Source: Skeletonema tropicum | Taxonomy: Eukaryota > Bacillariophyta > Thalassiosirophyceae > Thalassiosirales > Thalassiosiraceae | Length of the DNA: 64,000 bases | Reading direction: 5' to 3' | Assembly (NCBI GenBank): GCA_037178625.1 | Contig: CM074132.1 | Location: 1,178,001 to 1,242,000, forward strand | Shown: piece after piece, positions 50,726 through 62,124 of the stretch | How the letters are laid out: each line of letters begins with the position of its first letter | Position numbering within the stretch: the first letter of the stretch is position 1 | Position numbers and translations under genes: made by a program | Notes under the pieces: model-generated | Told to the model about the DNA's origin: nothing | Database searches by the model: none | What the model saw: the letters and a program-made list of their open reading frames with translations, nothing else

Positions 50726-51934
50726 ATGATCAGTGTCTGTCTGCTTTTGCTGTCCGCCCGCAGCGTAACAGCATTCATGCCACCTCCATCAGCGATGAGC
50801 AGGCGCACTACTGCTTGCTTTGCCGGAGGAGGATTTGGTGCTCCATCAAAAAAGGCACCAAAGAAGAAGGCAAATAAAAAGTCCAAATCGAAATCGAGCA
50901 TATTAAGTGATATACAAGTTGATGAAGCACCTAAACAATCCACCTCGACGCCAAAATTAGATCGATTTGGACTGCCAATACCCACGGAAGATGATATATT
51001 CCCTCCACTGACATCAGATGTGTTGCGCATTCAAGTTACCGATCGCGATGATGAATTTAACAAAGAAAAGGTGGCAGAAGCAATGCAACATCACATCGGC
51101 GTGAATCTCGATTTGTTTGATGAAAATGGGCAGTCTATTCACGAGGAAAAGTCATCAGATAATGGTTCCAGTAATAGGTGGAAGTTGAAGCTTCTGCATC
51201 AAGATCCTCCCGTTTTGGCTGTTGAAAACTTTTTCAGTGAAGCAGATGTGGAACAATACAAAGCCATGATCGAATCGAACGAGGGCAGCAGTAATGGCGG
51301 GGAAAATAATGGAGGTGCTGTACAATTGTCGTCGCCCACATTCTCTTCCTCTCTCTCCCTCTCTCGTCGCACATCCACAACGTGGTTTTGTAAATACAAA
51401 TCTATGACTTGTCTTCTAGCAAAAGCACACGCATTGTTGGGTGTAGATCTGAATCAAATGGAAGAACCTCAATTAGTCCGGTATCGAACTGGAGAAGAAT
51501 TCTCTTGGCATTATGATGAGATTCCATCGGCTCAGCTGAGTAATGGAGGGCAGCGTTTGGCAACGTTATTAGTTTATCTGAATGATTTGGGAGATGATCG
51601 GGGTGGTGGCACTGTCTTTCGAGACCTAAAGCCTCCTGTCAATGAGTCTAGCAAAAGAAAGAAGAGAAAGAGTTCATCTAAAGAGAACGATGATCAACTC
51701 ACAGTGAGACCGAAGAGTGGTACAGCCCTCCTGTTCTTTCCCGCGTTTGCAGACGGGAAGCCTGACATTAGAACGCTACACAAAGGGGAAGTTGCGTTGG
51801 ATACCAAGATGATTGCACAGCTATGGATACATGAACATGAGTACAATGCATCAGTACCGGAGAATAATTTGCAGGCTGATGCGGCTAGTGGTGTGAGAGG
51901 CGAGCTTGAAAGGCTGGGTATAGATGTCGTGTAA
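50726..51934 (+). CDS. Prolyl-4-hydroxylase-like 2-oxoglutarate/Fe(II) oxygenase, probably plastid-targeted
   Basis: 402 residues, intronless. The N-terminus MISVCLLLLSARSVTAFMPPP is a signal peptide with a T-A-F-M plastid motif, followed by a basic AAPKKK-like stretch. The 2OG-Fe(II) core shows VRYRTGEEFSWHYDE (His262, Asp264), then LATLLVYLND, GGGTVFRDL, KSGTALLFFP and the distal RTLHKGEVALDTK (His352, with Lys361 as the likely 2OG ligand) before AQLWIHEH. A Lys/Ser insert (about 306-326) separates two strands. P4Hs of this type hydroxylate Pro residues; a plastid address would be unusual. It converges with the kelch gene (55 bp between stops). Confidence 0.85.
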   Translation: MISVCLLLLSARSVTAFMPPPSAMSRRTTACFAGGGFGAPSKKAPKKKANKKSKSKSSILSDIQVDEAPKQSTSTPKLDRFGLPIPTEDDIFPPLTSDVLRIQVTDRDDEFNKEKVAEAMQHHIGVNLDLFDENGQSIHEEKSSDNGSSNRWKLKLLHQDPPVLAVENFFSEADVEQYKAMIESNEGSSNGGENNGGAVQLSSPTFSSSLSLSRRTSTTWFCKYKSMTCLLAKAHALLGVDLNQMEEPQLVRYRTGEEFSWHYDEIPSAQLSNGGQRLATLLVYLNDLGDDRGGGTVFRDLKPPVNESSKRKKRKSSSKENDDQLTVRPKSGTALLFFPAFADGKPDIRTLHKGEVALDTKMIAQLWIHEHEYNASVPENNLQADAASGVRGELERLGIDVV

Positions 51935-51989
51935 CAAGAATAATATGAATCGCTACATTAATTATACATCTGTGACTGATCCTGTCATG

Positions 51990-54365
51990 TCAAATGTGCA
52001 CACTAAACGCATATCCATCTAATAACGCAGGAACGGGAAGTTGCATAGAGGCCCTGCGCCACTCTCGAGTTTCAGGATACCAACAGTAGATATTCTTCCT
52101 TTCTACGTCGTAAAACGTACGCGAAAAAGTGGAGAGTCCACCGAGCACTGTCAGTCTGCCTTGAAAAGTTGTTGCAGAAGCTCCACGAACAGGAACGGGG
52201 GCTCTGTTAGGCATGTCTGTGTCATTATTTATGGCTGCAGTTGCTGCAACGGCACTTGCGAGATCGCTGTCCATCGCCCATGTTTGCCTGTGACCCATGC
52301 TTGTCGTGCCTCCTCCAAATTGCCAGTTCCCACCATCTTCACATGTCTCATCAGCAAGATCGCTGCTGGGATTTGACGTATTATCACGACTGTAATACCA
52401 TGAATAGTCAAGATGATCTTCGTAGTCTAGAATAGCTTCCTCTTCTCGATGACGGTAGCACGAGAGGGCATTCTCGGAACTTGATCGATACCCGCCTAAG
52501 ACAAGGACATTATCTTGGAAGGTGCAGGTTGTTGGTGAAGATGTTGTCACGAATTGTCTAGAAGGAAGAAGCGACCAACTATCAGTCCAGGCGTCGTACA
52601 CAAGACCTGGTCTGTAGTGAAGTGAGCGATAAAGAATTCCAAGTGGTGTCAACTCATCATCAATATTGTCTGGCTCGATATCCATAGGCGTCGTCGTAGA
52701 GAGCTGTTCGTAGTCAATAGTAGCAGTAGAATGCATTGTATCTCCAAGCGATGAAGGCGGTGACTGTGATACTGCGTAAGAGCTCGTCTCTGATTGCGAC
52801 AAGGGCGTAACAATCCCTGCTGTTGATTCACAAGCTTCCCCCAGACTATGATTCCATGCTGTTGAGGTGGGAGGTGGAGGACATGTGCCTGGCAAGTAGA
52901 CATATCTACCTTTGACTACTGCCACTCCTCCATCGTCGGGAGGACAGAATGGCGCTCTCGACTGACTTCTTGTCCATTGTAGAGTCTTCAAGTCGAGAAT
53001 TTCACATTTTCTAATCGAATGCAAATTATCTCTTCTTGTCCTCAATTTGGATGATACCTCATCAAGCTCGCTATCAGCAAAACTGATCATATCAATACTA
53101 TCATCTGGACTATCTGGAGTTGGTGGCGGTGGATTACATCGTAAGCAATCGCAAAACTCCAAGTCACAGCTAATCAAGACAATGGAATCATTGCACGAGT
53201 TGCTACTCTCATCTGACACAGCTGATCCTCCGACTCTAGCAACAACAAAATCATCTCCGTGTCGCGCTCTCATCATTTCTGGGAAGCTGTCCCATCGGGC
53301 TGTTAGAAAAGAATATGCTATCACACGATTCGATGGCAGCCCTGTCTCGTGATGTGTCCCTCCAAAGAAAATTAAGGAGTAATGAGGGTGACCCACATAC
53401 AGCGGTTTAGAGTTGTAGATGCCAAATGGAGATAATGGATGAAGATCATTCAAGCTGTTGTTGTTCAAACTTCCACGCCGTGCTGCCGCTGCTGCTGCTG
53501 CTGGGACATTCGTTTGCAAAGGATCTCCGCCAAATCTCATCCAGACTTGCTTTTTCAAGTCGTAGCCCATTATACCGAGATCATTCTTTCTGAAAGGCAT
53601 ACGACGAGGAAGCCTCTCTTCTTCATTCTCTACAGTACTATCATCATGTATATCGCCTGCTTTCGTAGGGTATTTCCCTCCAACAACAAATAAGAACTCA
53701 TTGAAGTTGATAGATGCGTCAGGTTGATGAATGTGTTTGATTTCCATGAAAAAGTCTGGTCTAGTAAGTATGTTTGACATACCATGTGATATCAGATACA
53801 GCTGTGGATGGCGTTCACGATAGTCGATGAAGTTGACAATCGTAGCTAGTATAGACTCTGGCAAAGTACCTAAGAAAGGGCCGAGCCCATCATGGCAGAA
53901 ATGAAGTGTCAACAGAGAAGGTGATTGGTTGGTGACAGGACTCTTTTGGGCAAGGTGGCAGGAGCTACGAGGGCGAAGAGAGACTGTCTGATGGTGAGCT
54001 GATGTTGTCTGCAAAGGCAAAGATGACTCATAAGGAGGGCCCATCTTTATCTTCGGGAAAGATGGGAGGCATGCCGCTTCAGGAAAGGACATTTTGACAG
54101 TCTCTGGAGTTACAAGAAGTGGTGATGTTGTCATCGGCTGCAGAAGTGGCCGTCTGGTGGGCAGTCTGCTGGGCAGAGAAGTCGGACTTCGAGTCCGGTA
54201 AGAATCACTTCTTTGTCTTGCCTCCTGCTGACTTGTGTGAATTGGCGCAAGGAAACCACCAGAGGAAGGTGGAGTAGACATAATTATTGACAGCTCCATC
54301 GCTTCTTCTTTCGTAGGTCTCGAACGGCCCGCTGAGGGCGACTTCGTGGGAGGCGTTTTGCTCAT
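51990..54365 (-). CDS. F-box / kelch-repeat protein
   Basis: 791 residues from ATG 54365 (the open frame extends to 54683; the shorter start MSKTPPTKSPSAGR is preferred). The N-terminus is Ser/Pro/Arg-rich. An F-box-like helix region lies about 140-180 residues in (LPESILATIVNFIDYRERHPQLYLISHG). Kelch-type strands follow: FLFVVGGKYP, GIMGYDLKKQVWMRFGG, IFFGGTHHETG, YVYLPGT, NVLVLGGYRSSS and LTVLGGLSTFS. The final strand has W-Y-P-E-T-R-E-W. Likely a substrate receptor of an SCF ubiquitin ligase; the substrate is unknown. Confidence 0.75.
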   Translation of the reverse strand: MSKTPPTKSPSAGRSRPTKEEAMELSIIMSTPPSSGGFLAPIHTSQQEARQRSDSYRTRSPTSLPSRLPTRRPLLQPMTTSPLLVTPETVKMSFPEAACLPSFPKIKMGPPYESSLPLQTTSAHHQTVSLRPRSSCHLAQKSPVTNQSPSLLTLHFCHDGLGPFLGTLPESILATIVNFIDYRERHPQLYLISHGMSNILTRPDFFMEIKHIHQPDASINFNEFLFVVGGKYPTKAGDIHDDSTVENEEERLPRRMPFRKNDLGIMGYDLKKQVWMRFGGDPLQTNVPAAAAAAARRGSLNNNSLNDLHPLSPFGIYNSKPLYVGHPHYSLIFFGGTHHETGLPSNRVIAYSFLTARWDSFPEMMRARHGDDFVVARVGGSAVSDESSNSCNDSIVLISCDLEFCDCLRCNPPPPTPDSPDDSIDMISFADSELDEVSSKLRTRRDNLHSIRKCEILDLKTLQWTRSQSRAPFCPPDDGGVAVVKGRYVYLPGTCPPPPTSTAWNHSLGEACESTAGIVTPLSQSETSSYAVSQSPPSSLGDTMHSTATIDYEQLSTTTPMDIEPDNIDDELTPLGILYRSLHYRPGLVYDAWTDSWSLLPSRQFVTTSSPTTCTFQDNVLVLGGYRSSSENALSCYRHREEEAILDYEDHLDYSWYYSRDNTSNPSSDLADETCEDGGNWQFGGGTTSMGHRQTWAMDSDLASAVAATAAINNDTDMPNRAPVPVRGASATTFQGRLTVLGGLSTFSRTFYDVERKNIYCWYPETREWRRASMQLPVPALLDGYAFSVHI

Positions 54366-54726
54366 GGCTTTTGAAATGATATTATCAACCAATAAGAGTC
54401 GCCCTACACTAATGAAGGGGCTTGTGTTTCCTCTTCTGACTATTGAACACCAACAACCTACCGAACCCCCTTCCGTTCCAACTTCCAACGCGCCTTTTGT
54501 TCTTTTTTGTCGGCATGTTTCGTGCCATGTTGCACCTTCAGGCTTCTTTGATTTGGATGACATCACCTCAAATTGAGATGGATATCGCATGTAACTATTC
54601 AGCTCCGTCGTAGCTATCGCCAGCAACTCGCCGCGAACCTGCGCAACCACACCGACCATCAACCAGCCATCAACCCAAGACAAGAATCACCACCACCCCA
54701 CAACTCCATGTAACCTTTCAACTTCC

Positions 54727-57392
54727 GTGGGACATTTTAGCAGGGATCTAAGGAAAGCTGCAAAAGCATGGACCATGCCTCTGCCTCTATCTCTGTTACT
54801 ATTACTTATATGCCTGCTCGTTTCGTCATCGGCAGCGTTTCAGTGTCGTCAGATCAAGACTCAGATTAGTCAGAGATTGGAGCATCAACTCTCGCATACA
54901 CGTCATACAACAACACTTTTTGCATCGAATGAATACGGATCTGATGGAGAAAGTATTCAACACGTACTCAAAAAGTATGGGTTTGCAGGTCGGCTTGTAA
55001 CTCTACATCATGATAAGCTCTCTGAGCGACCAGTGCCTGCTGAATTATACTGACAAAGGAACTTGGAAATTATGTCTGATCAAAGGGCTAAAACTTCCGT
55101 CATCATCTAAAGCTGACGAGGTCAAGCCACCACTTTTACAAGTTCTTATCATGAACGACGATGGTTTGTTTAGGGAGAATAAAGTGGTGGATATTGGATC
55201 GCTTACTTTCTTATGGTCTGATTTCTATAAGAGCTTTAGTGTGTCTTCCTCCGATGAACTGACTAAGACTTTAGAAAGTAAATACAAAGACGCTCTCAAA
55301 TCATTACAAAGCAACATATTAACAACAGAAGACTGCAATGCAAAATCTTTACAATGGCCGGATTGCCAATAGATCACGGCCACCGACAAATCGTCATCGT
55401 CATCAAGCACTTACAAAGAAACAAATACCAAAAATTGCTGCAAAATTTCCACAATTCAATCATCTAGAAGAGCTGATGAGAAATCTTGTTAAAGTTGGAG
55501 AGGATCGATCGTCAAGAATGGTTGATTCAATGCTTGCAATGGATTACCTGTATACTGATTTTTGTCGTGAAGGTGACGATGAGCAACTCATCAGACGAGT
55601 GATAGCCGCTACTGTTCTTACAGAAGATGCAACGTCTGGTGGAAGGTTCAAACGCAGATCATGTCAATTCGTAGAGTGCAGCTCAATCTTGGAAGATGGT
55701 TTATGTGAATCAGTCACAATTGTTAATGGTGGATGGATTGCTCTAGACCCAAGTGTGAGAGCGGGAACGGAAGGGAGAAAATTCGCAGCAGCAACGAAAC
55801 AGCCAAAAGATGCTACTACATCGAGTCCAGTATTGACTGCTGCAGATGAACGTATTGCGCATCGCCTGGAATGTTTGGCCATGGGAGACGTTTGGAAAAA
55901 TGACAGATCTGATAATGATGACGAAGAAAAGTCCCTTGAATTGGATGTGAGAGAGGCGCTGTCGAGTATGGACTTGCCCCTAACCGCTGATGGTGCGACA
56001 AGAGCATTGATACAGCTGGGTAGATGGTCACAGAATGATGCACAAAACAAAAAGAACAATGTTATTGAACCTTGGTCGGCTGAGGTGATAGATACATCGC
56101 AAAAGTTAGTGAGTTACAGAGAAAGACGCCAAGTAGAGATCGCCTCTGCACAGAGGAAGAGCAAAGGCAAACAAAATATTATCGATGGAAGAGTGGACCT
56201 ATCATCATTACCTTGTGTTTGTATCGATGCCAAGCGCGCTTCCTTTCGAGATGATTCTATTGGGATCCGCCTGCGGTCGTCAACGGGACGAAAGGTAACG
56301 CCAGCGTCCAAATGGGAAATCCTAATCCATATTGCTGATGTCTCAAACATTTATCTTGATGATAATGAAGCACAATTCAAAATACTCCGAAAAGCCGCCG
56401 AGCGTCGAGGTCAGTCGAGATATGACCTACCATTTGGACCACTCCATCTTCTTCCTCCGAAAGCTCTTTCGGCCCTAGCACTGTCCACAGATGATAACTC
56501 GTCCAACAACGAATGCGTTACTGTGTGGGCATACATAGACGAGAGAGACGGAAATTTGATTGAAGCTGGTCTAGAGCGAACAATAATAGCAAGTCCAAAA
56601 GCACTCTCGTTTGACGATGCTACCAAATTATTAGAAATTGACAGCCAAAATGTCCCCAAGTCACTGACCAACACGAGAGCTATCATAAGTGTCGCCGAGC
56701 GCAATTTGTCCTTGTGGAGCCAACGCCGCCAAGAACGCAGCGAGGTAGCTCAAAAACGAGAGAAGCGCCTCGCGACGAAAGAGCTCATCTCTGAAGAGCT
56801 CAGGGCTGCTGGGAACGTAGCAAGGGATGATGGCGTTGGGGGCTCGTTTCAACGATCACGTGGTCATCGACTCGTAGATTCTTCATTAGATTTGTACGGA
56901 GTCGCAATCACTGCATTGATGAAACAGAAGAAAAGACCAATACCACGTGCTGCGGGCCGCGAAGCAGGTCGCCTTGGCACCGCTCCATTGAGAAGGTATA
57001 TAGATGGGATGTGTCAAAGGCAGGCAATAGCGGTTCTCTGTGGGCATGGCAAGCCTCTGTCCTTGGATGAGTGCAAAGAGGCATCGAAACTTGCGTCACG
57101 TGCAAGTGACACGGTTGCTAATCTTAGATCAACAAAGAAACGAGATGGACCAATAAATAACAAACAACGAGGTGCATTACACAAAGTTGCTCGGCATATA
57201 TCATCGACTGGTGCGAGGAAACTCAAAGCAGTGAGTTCTGGTCATAATAACGAAGTCGTCATACTTGGAACGGGAGCTGTGGCAACATGTCGAGGAGTGA
57301 AAGGAACTCTGAAGGGTGGAGAGAAGCTTCTGATTGAAGTGATAACCATAGATCCCGAGCGTGGCTTGCTGGACGTAAGATTGACTTCATAG
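54727..57392 (+). CDS. RNase II/R-type 3-prime exoribonuclease, probably plastid; two frame breaks in the N-terminal part
   Basis: Best start 54775, MPLPLSLLLLLICLLVSSSAAF, a plastid-type signal (S-A-A-F). The reading frame changes twice. Near 55048, an extra base in TTATACTGACAAAGG splits VPAELY from DKGTWKLCLIKG. Between about 55345 and 55375 the frame passes to the long third segment. The RNB domain follows: CIDAKRASFRDDSIGI (catalytic Asp cluster), WEILIHIADVSNIYL, YDLPFGPLHLLPP, and PRAAGREAGRLGTAPLRRYIDGM. The last ~70 residues resemble an S1-like beta-barrel (GTGAVATCRGVKGTLKGGE). The family degrades RNA 3-prime to 5-prime and matures chloroplast rRNA (plant RNR1). The 3-prime end was duplicated into 61.9 kb. 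Confidence 0.8.
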
Positions 57393-57558
57393 TTGATAAA
57401 TTGGCATTAACTTAAATCGCTACGTAAACAACATATCTTATCTCTTTCATCGAAATCCCTACGGCGTGGAGGTGAAAAACGCACGTAATGTATGTAACAG
57501 CCAGCCCTGAAAGAGATTGAAAGCACCAAAAGTTATAAACGAATCCCGTTAAGAGACT
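57162..57558. repeat. Flanking direct duplication, left copy
   Basis: About 397 bp covering the last ~77 codons of the RNase gene, the intergenic region, and the 3-prime end of a MATE gene. It is a diverged direct repeat of 61903-62292. The left copy keeps the functional RNase end. Confidence 0.85.
57432..57558 (-). pseudogene. 3-prime remnant of the MATE transporter gene
   Basis: Aligns with 62166-62292, the antisense end of the intact MATE gene: GAGGTGAAAAACGCAC and TGTAACAGCCA are shared with substitutions and small indels. It carries only the last ~40 codons, degraded, and ends where the satellite starts (57559). Confidence 0.75.
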
Positions 57559-57745
57559 CGTGAGCCGCTTCTAGTGGTCCATTATACTCGGTGGCGATGC
57601 TATACAAGCACATTAGCACTGTCCAGACGGACAGCTTAAGTAGAAGCGATGCTACAGCCTTGTAGCTCATCTGAGAGGTACAGTGCGAGCTAACCCGCAC
57701 CACCACATCCAACCAAATCGTATCTATCATTGTCAATTTGCGCAT
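57559..57745 (-). repeat. Outlying unit of the ~184-bp satellite
   Basis: One degenerate unit (CCATTATACTCGGTGGCGAT, then ACCACATCCAACCAAATCG), most like the copies at 22.1-22.4 kb. It is separated from the main array by ~160 bp of unrelated sequence (57746-57905). Confidence 0.75.
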
Positions 57746-57904
57746 TAGCCGCAGCTAATGGCCCTTAACTTCGTGAGGATATAATCTGGAATGGGTAAAC
57801 TTGATCAGCATGCGAAGTGAATGCGAAGTGACACTACCCGTGAAACTACCCTCGAACGTTACGTTTTGTCAACCTTTTGTTGATGCCCAAATTACCAAAG
57901 TAAC

Positions 57905-60900
57905 AATGCTACAGTATCGTAGACGATCTGAGAGGTCCAGTGTGGGCTGGCTGGCCAGCAGCACTACATTCCACCAAATCGTATATATCGTCGTCACTAT
58001 AGCAATGAGCAGCTTCTAGCGGCCCATTATACCCGGCGGCGATAGGATACAAGCCCATTTGCACTGCAGAGTCGAATTGCCTATATATTAGCGACGCTAC
58101 AGTCACGGAGACGATCTGAGAGGTCCAGTGTGGGCTGGCCAGCAGCACTACATTCCACCAAATCGTATCTATCGTCGTCACAATAGCAATGAGCAGCTTC
58201 TAGTTGACCCATTATACTCGGCGGCGATAGGATACAAGCACATTTGCACTGCAGAGTCGAATTGCCTAAATATTAGCGACGCTACAGTCTCATAGCTGAT
58301 CTGAGAGGTCCAGTGTGGGCTGGCCAGCAGCACTACATTCCACCAAATCGTATCTATCGTCGTCACAATAGCAATGAGCAGCTTCTAGTGGCCCATTATA
58401 CTCGGCGGCGATAGGATACAAACACATTTGCACTGCGCAGACGGCTGGCGTGCATAGAAGCGATGCTACAGTATCGTAGCTGATCTGAGAGGTCCAGTGT
58501 GGGCTGGCCAGCAGCACTACATTCTACCAATCATATATATATCGTCGTCACAATAGCAATGAGCAGCTTCTAGTGGCCCATTATACTCGGCGGCGATAGG
58601 ATACAAGCACATTTGCACTGCGCAGACGGGTGGCTTGCATAGGAGCGATGCTACAGTATCGTAGACGATCTGAGAGGTCCAGTGTGGGCTGGCCAGCAGC
58701 ACTACATTCCACCAAATCGTATCTATCGTCGTCACTATAGCAATGAGCAGCTTCTAGTGACCCATTATACTCGGCGGCGATAGGATACAAGCACATTTGC
58801 ACTGCAGAGTCGAATTGCCTATATATTAGCGACGCTACAGTCTCATAGCTGATCTGAGAGGTCCAGTGTGGGCTGGCCAGCAGCACTACATTCTACCAAA
58901 TCGTATCTATCGTCGTCACAATAGCAATGAGCAGCTTCTAGTGACCCATTATACTCGGCGGCGATAGGATACAAGCACATTTGCACTGCGCAGACGGGTG
59001 GCTTGCATAGAAGCGATGCTACAGTATCGTAGACGATCTGAGAGGTCCAGTGTGGGCTGGCCAGCAGCACTACATTCCACCAAATCGTATCTATCGTCGT
59101 CACAATAGCAATGAGCAGCTTCTAGTGGCCCATTATACTCGGCGGCGATAGGATACAAACACATTTGCACTGCAGAGTCGAATTGCCTGAATATTAGCGA
59201 CGCTACAGTCTCATAGCTGATCTGAGAGGTCCAGTGTGGGCTGGCCAGCAGCACTACATTCTACCAAATCGTATCTATCGTCGTCACAATAGCAATGAGC
59301 AGCTTCTAGTGGCCCATTATACTCGGCGGCGATAGGATACAAGCACATTTGCACTGCGCAGACGGCTGGCGTGCATAGAAGCGATGCTACAGTATCGTAG
59401 ACGATCTGAGAGGTCCAGTGTGGGCTGGCCAGCAGCACTACATTCTACCAAATCGTATCTATCGTCGTCACAATAGCAATGAGCAGCTTCTAGTGGCCCA
59501 TTATACTCGGTGGCGATAGGATACAAGCACATTTGCACTGCGCAGACGGCTGGCGTGCATAGAAGCAAAGCTACCGTCTCTTAGCTGATCTGAGAGGTCC
59601 AGTGTGGGCTGGCCAGCAGCACTACATTCTACCAAATCGTATATATCGTCGTCACAATAGCAATGAGCAGCTTCTAGTGGCCCATTATACTCGGCGGCGA
59701 TAGGATACAAGCATATTTGCACTTCGCAGACGGCTGGCGTTCATAGAAGCGATGCTACAGTATCGTAGACGATCTGAGAGGTCCAGTGTGGGCTGGCCAG
59801 CAGCACTACATTCCACCAAATCGTATCTATCGTCGTCACTATAGCAATGAGCAGCTTCTAGTGGACCCATTATACTCGGCGGCGATAGGATACAAACACA
59901 TTTGCACTGCAGAGTCGAATTGCCTATATATTAGCGACGCTACAGTATCGTAGACGATCTGAGAGGTCCAGTGTGGGCTGGCCAGCAGCACTACATTCCA
60001 CCAAATCGTATCTATCGTCGTCACTATAGCAATGAGCAGCTTCTAGTGACCCATTATACTCGGCGGCGATAGGATACAAGCACATTTGCACTGCGCAGAC
60101 GGGTGGAGAGCATAGAAGCGATGCTACAGTATCGTAGACGATCATAGAGGTCCAGTGTGGACTGGCCAGCAGCACTACATTCCACCAAATCGTATCTATC
60201 GTCGTCACTATAGCAATGAGCAGCTTCTAGTGACCCATTATACTCGGCGGCGATTGTATACGATCTCATTAGCACTGCGCAGACGGGTGGCATGCATAGA
60301 AGCGATGCTACAGTATCGTAGACGATCTGAGAGGTCCAGTGTGGGCTGGCCAGCAGCACTACATTCCACCAAATCATATCTATCGTCGTCACTATAGCAA
60401 TGAGCAGCTTCTAGTGGCCCATTATACTCGGCGGCGATAGGATACAAGCACATTTGCACTGCGCAGACGGCTGGCGTGCATAGAAGCAAAGCTACAGTAT
60501 CGTAGCTGATCTGAGAGGTCCAGTGTGGGCTGGCCAGCAGCACTACATTCTACCAAATCGTATCTATCGTCGTCACTATAGCAATGGGCAGCTTCTAGCG
60601 GCCCATTATACTCGGCGGCGATAGGATACAAGCACATTTGCACTGCAGAGTCGAATTGCCTATATATTATCGATACTACAGTATCGTAGACGATCTGAGA
60701 GGTCCAGTGTGGGCTGGCCAGCAGCACTACATTCTACCAAATCGTATCTATCGTCGTCACAATAGCAATGAGCAGCTTCTAGTGGCCCATTATACTCGGC
60801 GGCGATAGGATACAATCACATTTGCACTGCGCAGACGGCTGGAGAGCATAGAAGCGATGCTACAGTATCGTAGCTGATCTGAGAGGTCCAGTGTGGGCTG

Positions 60901-61900
60901 GCCAGCAGCACTACATTCTACCAAATCGTATCTATCGTCGTCACTATAGCAATGAGCAGCTTCTAGTGGCCCATTATACTCGGCGGCGATAGGATACAAA
61001 CACATTTGCACTGCGCAGACGGGTGGCTTGCATAGAAGCGATGCTACAGTATCGTAGACGATCTGAGAGGTCCAGTGTGGGCTGGCCAGCAGCACTACAT
61101 TCCACCAAATCGTATCTATCGTCGTCACTATAGCAATGAGCAGCTTCTAGTGACCCATTATACTCGGCGGCGATAGTATACAAGCACATTTGCACTGCAG
61201 AGTCGAATTGCCTATATATTAGCGACGCTACAGTCACGGAGACGATCTGAGAGGTCCAGTGTGGGCTGGCCAGCAGCACTACATTCCACCAAATCGTATC
61301 TATCGTCGTCACTATAGCAATGAGCAGCTTCTAGTGGCCCATTATACTCGGCGGCGATGGGAAACAAGCACATTTGCACTGCACAGTCGAATTGCCTATA
61401 TATTAGCGACGCTGCAGTCTCTTAGCTGATCTGAGAGGTCCAGTGTGGGCTGGCCAGCAGCACTACATTCTACCAAATCGTATCTATCGTCGTCACTATA
61501 GCAATGAGCAGCTTCTAGTGGCCCATTATACTCGGCGGCGATAGGATACAAACACTTTCGCACTGCGCAGTCGAATTGCCTATATAGTAGCATCCTATAG
61601 TAGTGATGCTACAGGCTCGTAGACGATCTGAGAGGTCCAGCGTGGGCTGGCCAGCAGCACTACATTCCACCAAATCGTATCTATCGTCGTCACTACTTAT
61701 AGCAATGAGCAGCTTCTAGTGGCCCATTATACTCGGCGTCGATTGTATATGATCTCATTAGCACTGCGCAGACGGCTGGCGTGCATAGAAGCGATGCTTC
61801 AGTCTCGTAGCTGATCTGAGAGGTCCAGTGTGGGCTGGCCAGCAGCACTACATTCCACCAAATCGTATATATTGTCGTCTATTTGTGCACGAGCCGCATC
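57905..61900 (-). repeat. Tandem satellite array, ~22 copies of a 184-bp unit
   Basis: Recurring positions of the ATCTATCGTCGTCAC block step by 184-185 bp (e.g. near 58181, 58366, 58550, 58735, 58919, 59103, 59287, 59471). Core blocks: GATCTGAGAGGTCCAGTGTG, GGGCTGGCCAGCAGCAC, CCCATTATACTCGGCGG and GATACAAGCACATTTGCACT. Between them is a variable segment of two main types: GAGTCGAATTGCCTATAT and AGACGGCTGGCGTGCAT. 184 is not a multiple of three, so the overlapping ORFs are not proteins. Copies are highly similar, so the array is recent or homogenised. Confidence 0.9.
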
Positions 61901-61902
61901 GA

Positions 61903-62124
61903 GAAACAGCGAAGTGCTTTACACAAAGTTGCTTGGCATATATCATTGACTGGTGCGAGTAAACTCAAAGCAGTCAGCTTGTGTCATAACAATGTTGTAG
62001 TTGTCATACTCGAATGTAGCCTTGCAAGATGTCGAGGAGTGAAAGGAACCCGGAGAAGCTTCTGATTGAACTGATTACCATTGATCTGGAGCGGTGTTTG
62101 CTAGACGTAATATTGACTTCATAG
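61903..62124 (+). pseudogene. 3-prime remnant of the RNase II/R gene
   Basis: Duplicate of 57162-57392: the KVAWHI and ASKLKAVS frames match the genuine gene, with several substitutions and deletions (a gap near 62055), and TAG at 62122-62124. Non-functional, since only the last part is present. Confidence 0.85.

Noticed and set aside
57533..61593. More than twenty overlapping minus-strand ORFs with the common sequence MLLASPHWTSQI
   Set aside because: They come from the 184-bp satellite; the period is not divisible by three, so successive copies fall in different frames and every ORF is cut at unit boundaries.
57905..61900. CRISPR-like regular repetition
   Set aside because: Units are 184 bp with no short direct repeat/unique spacer pattern, no cas genes, and the genome is eukaryotic.
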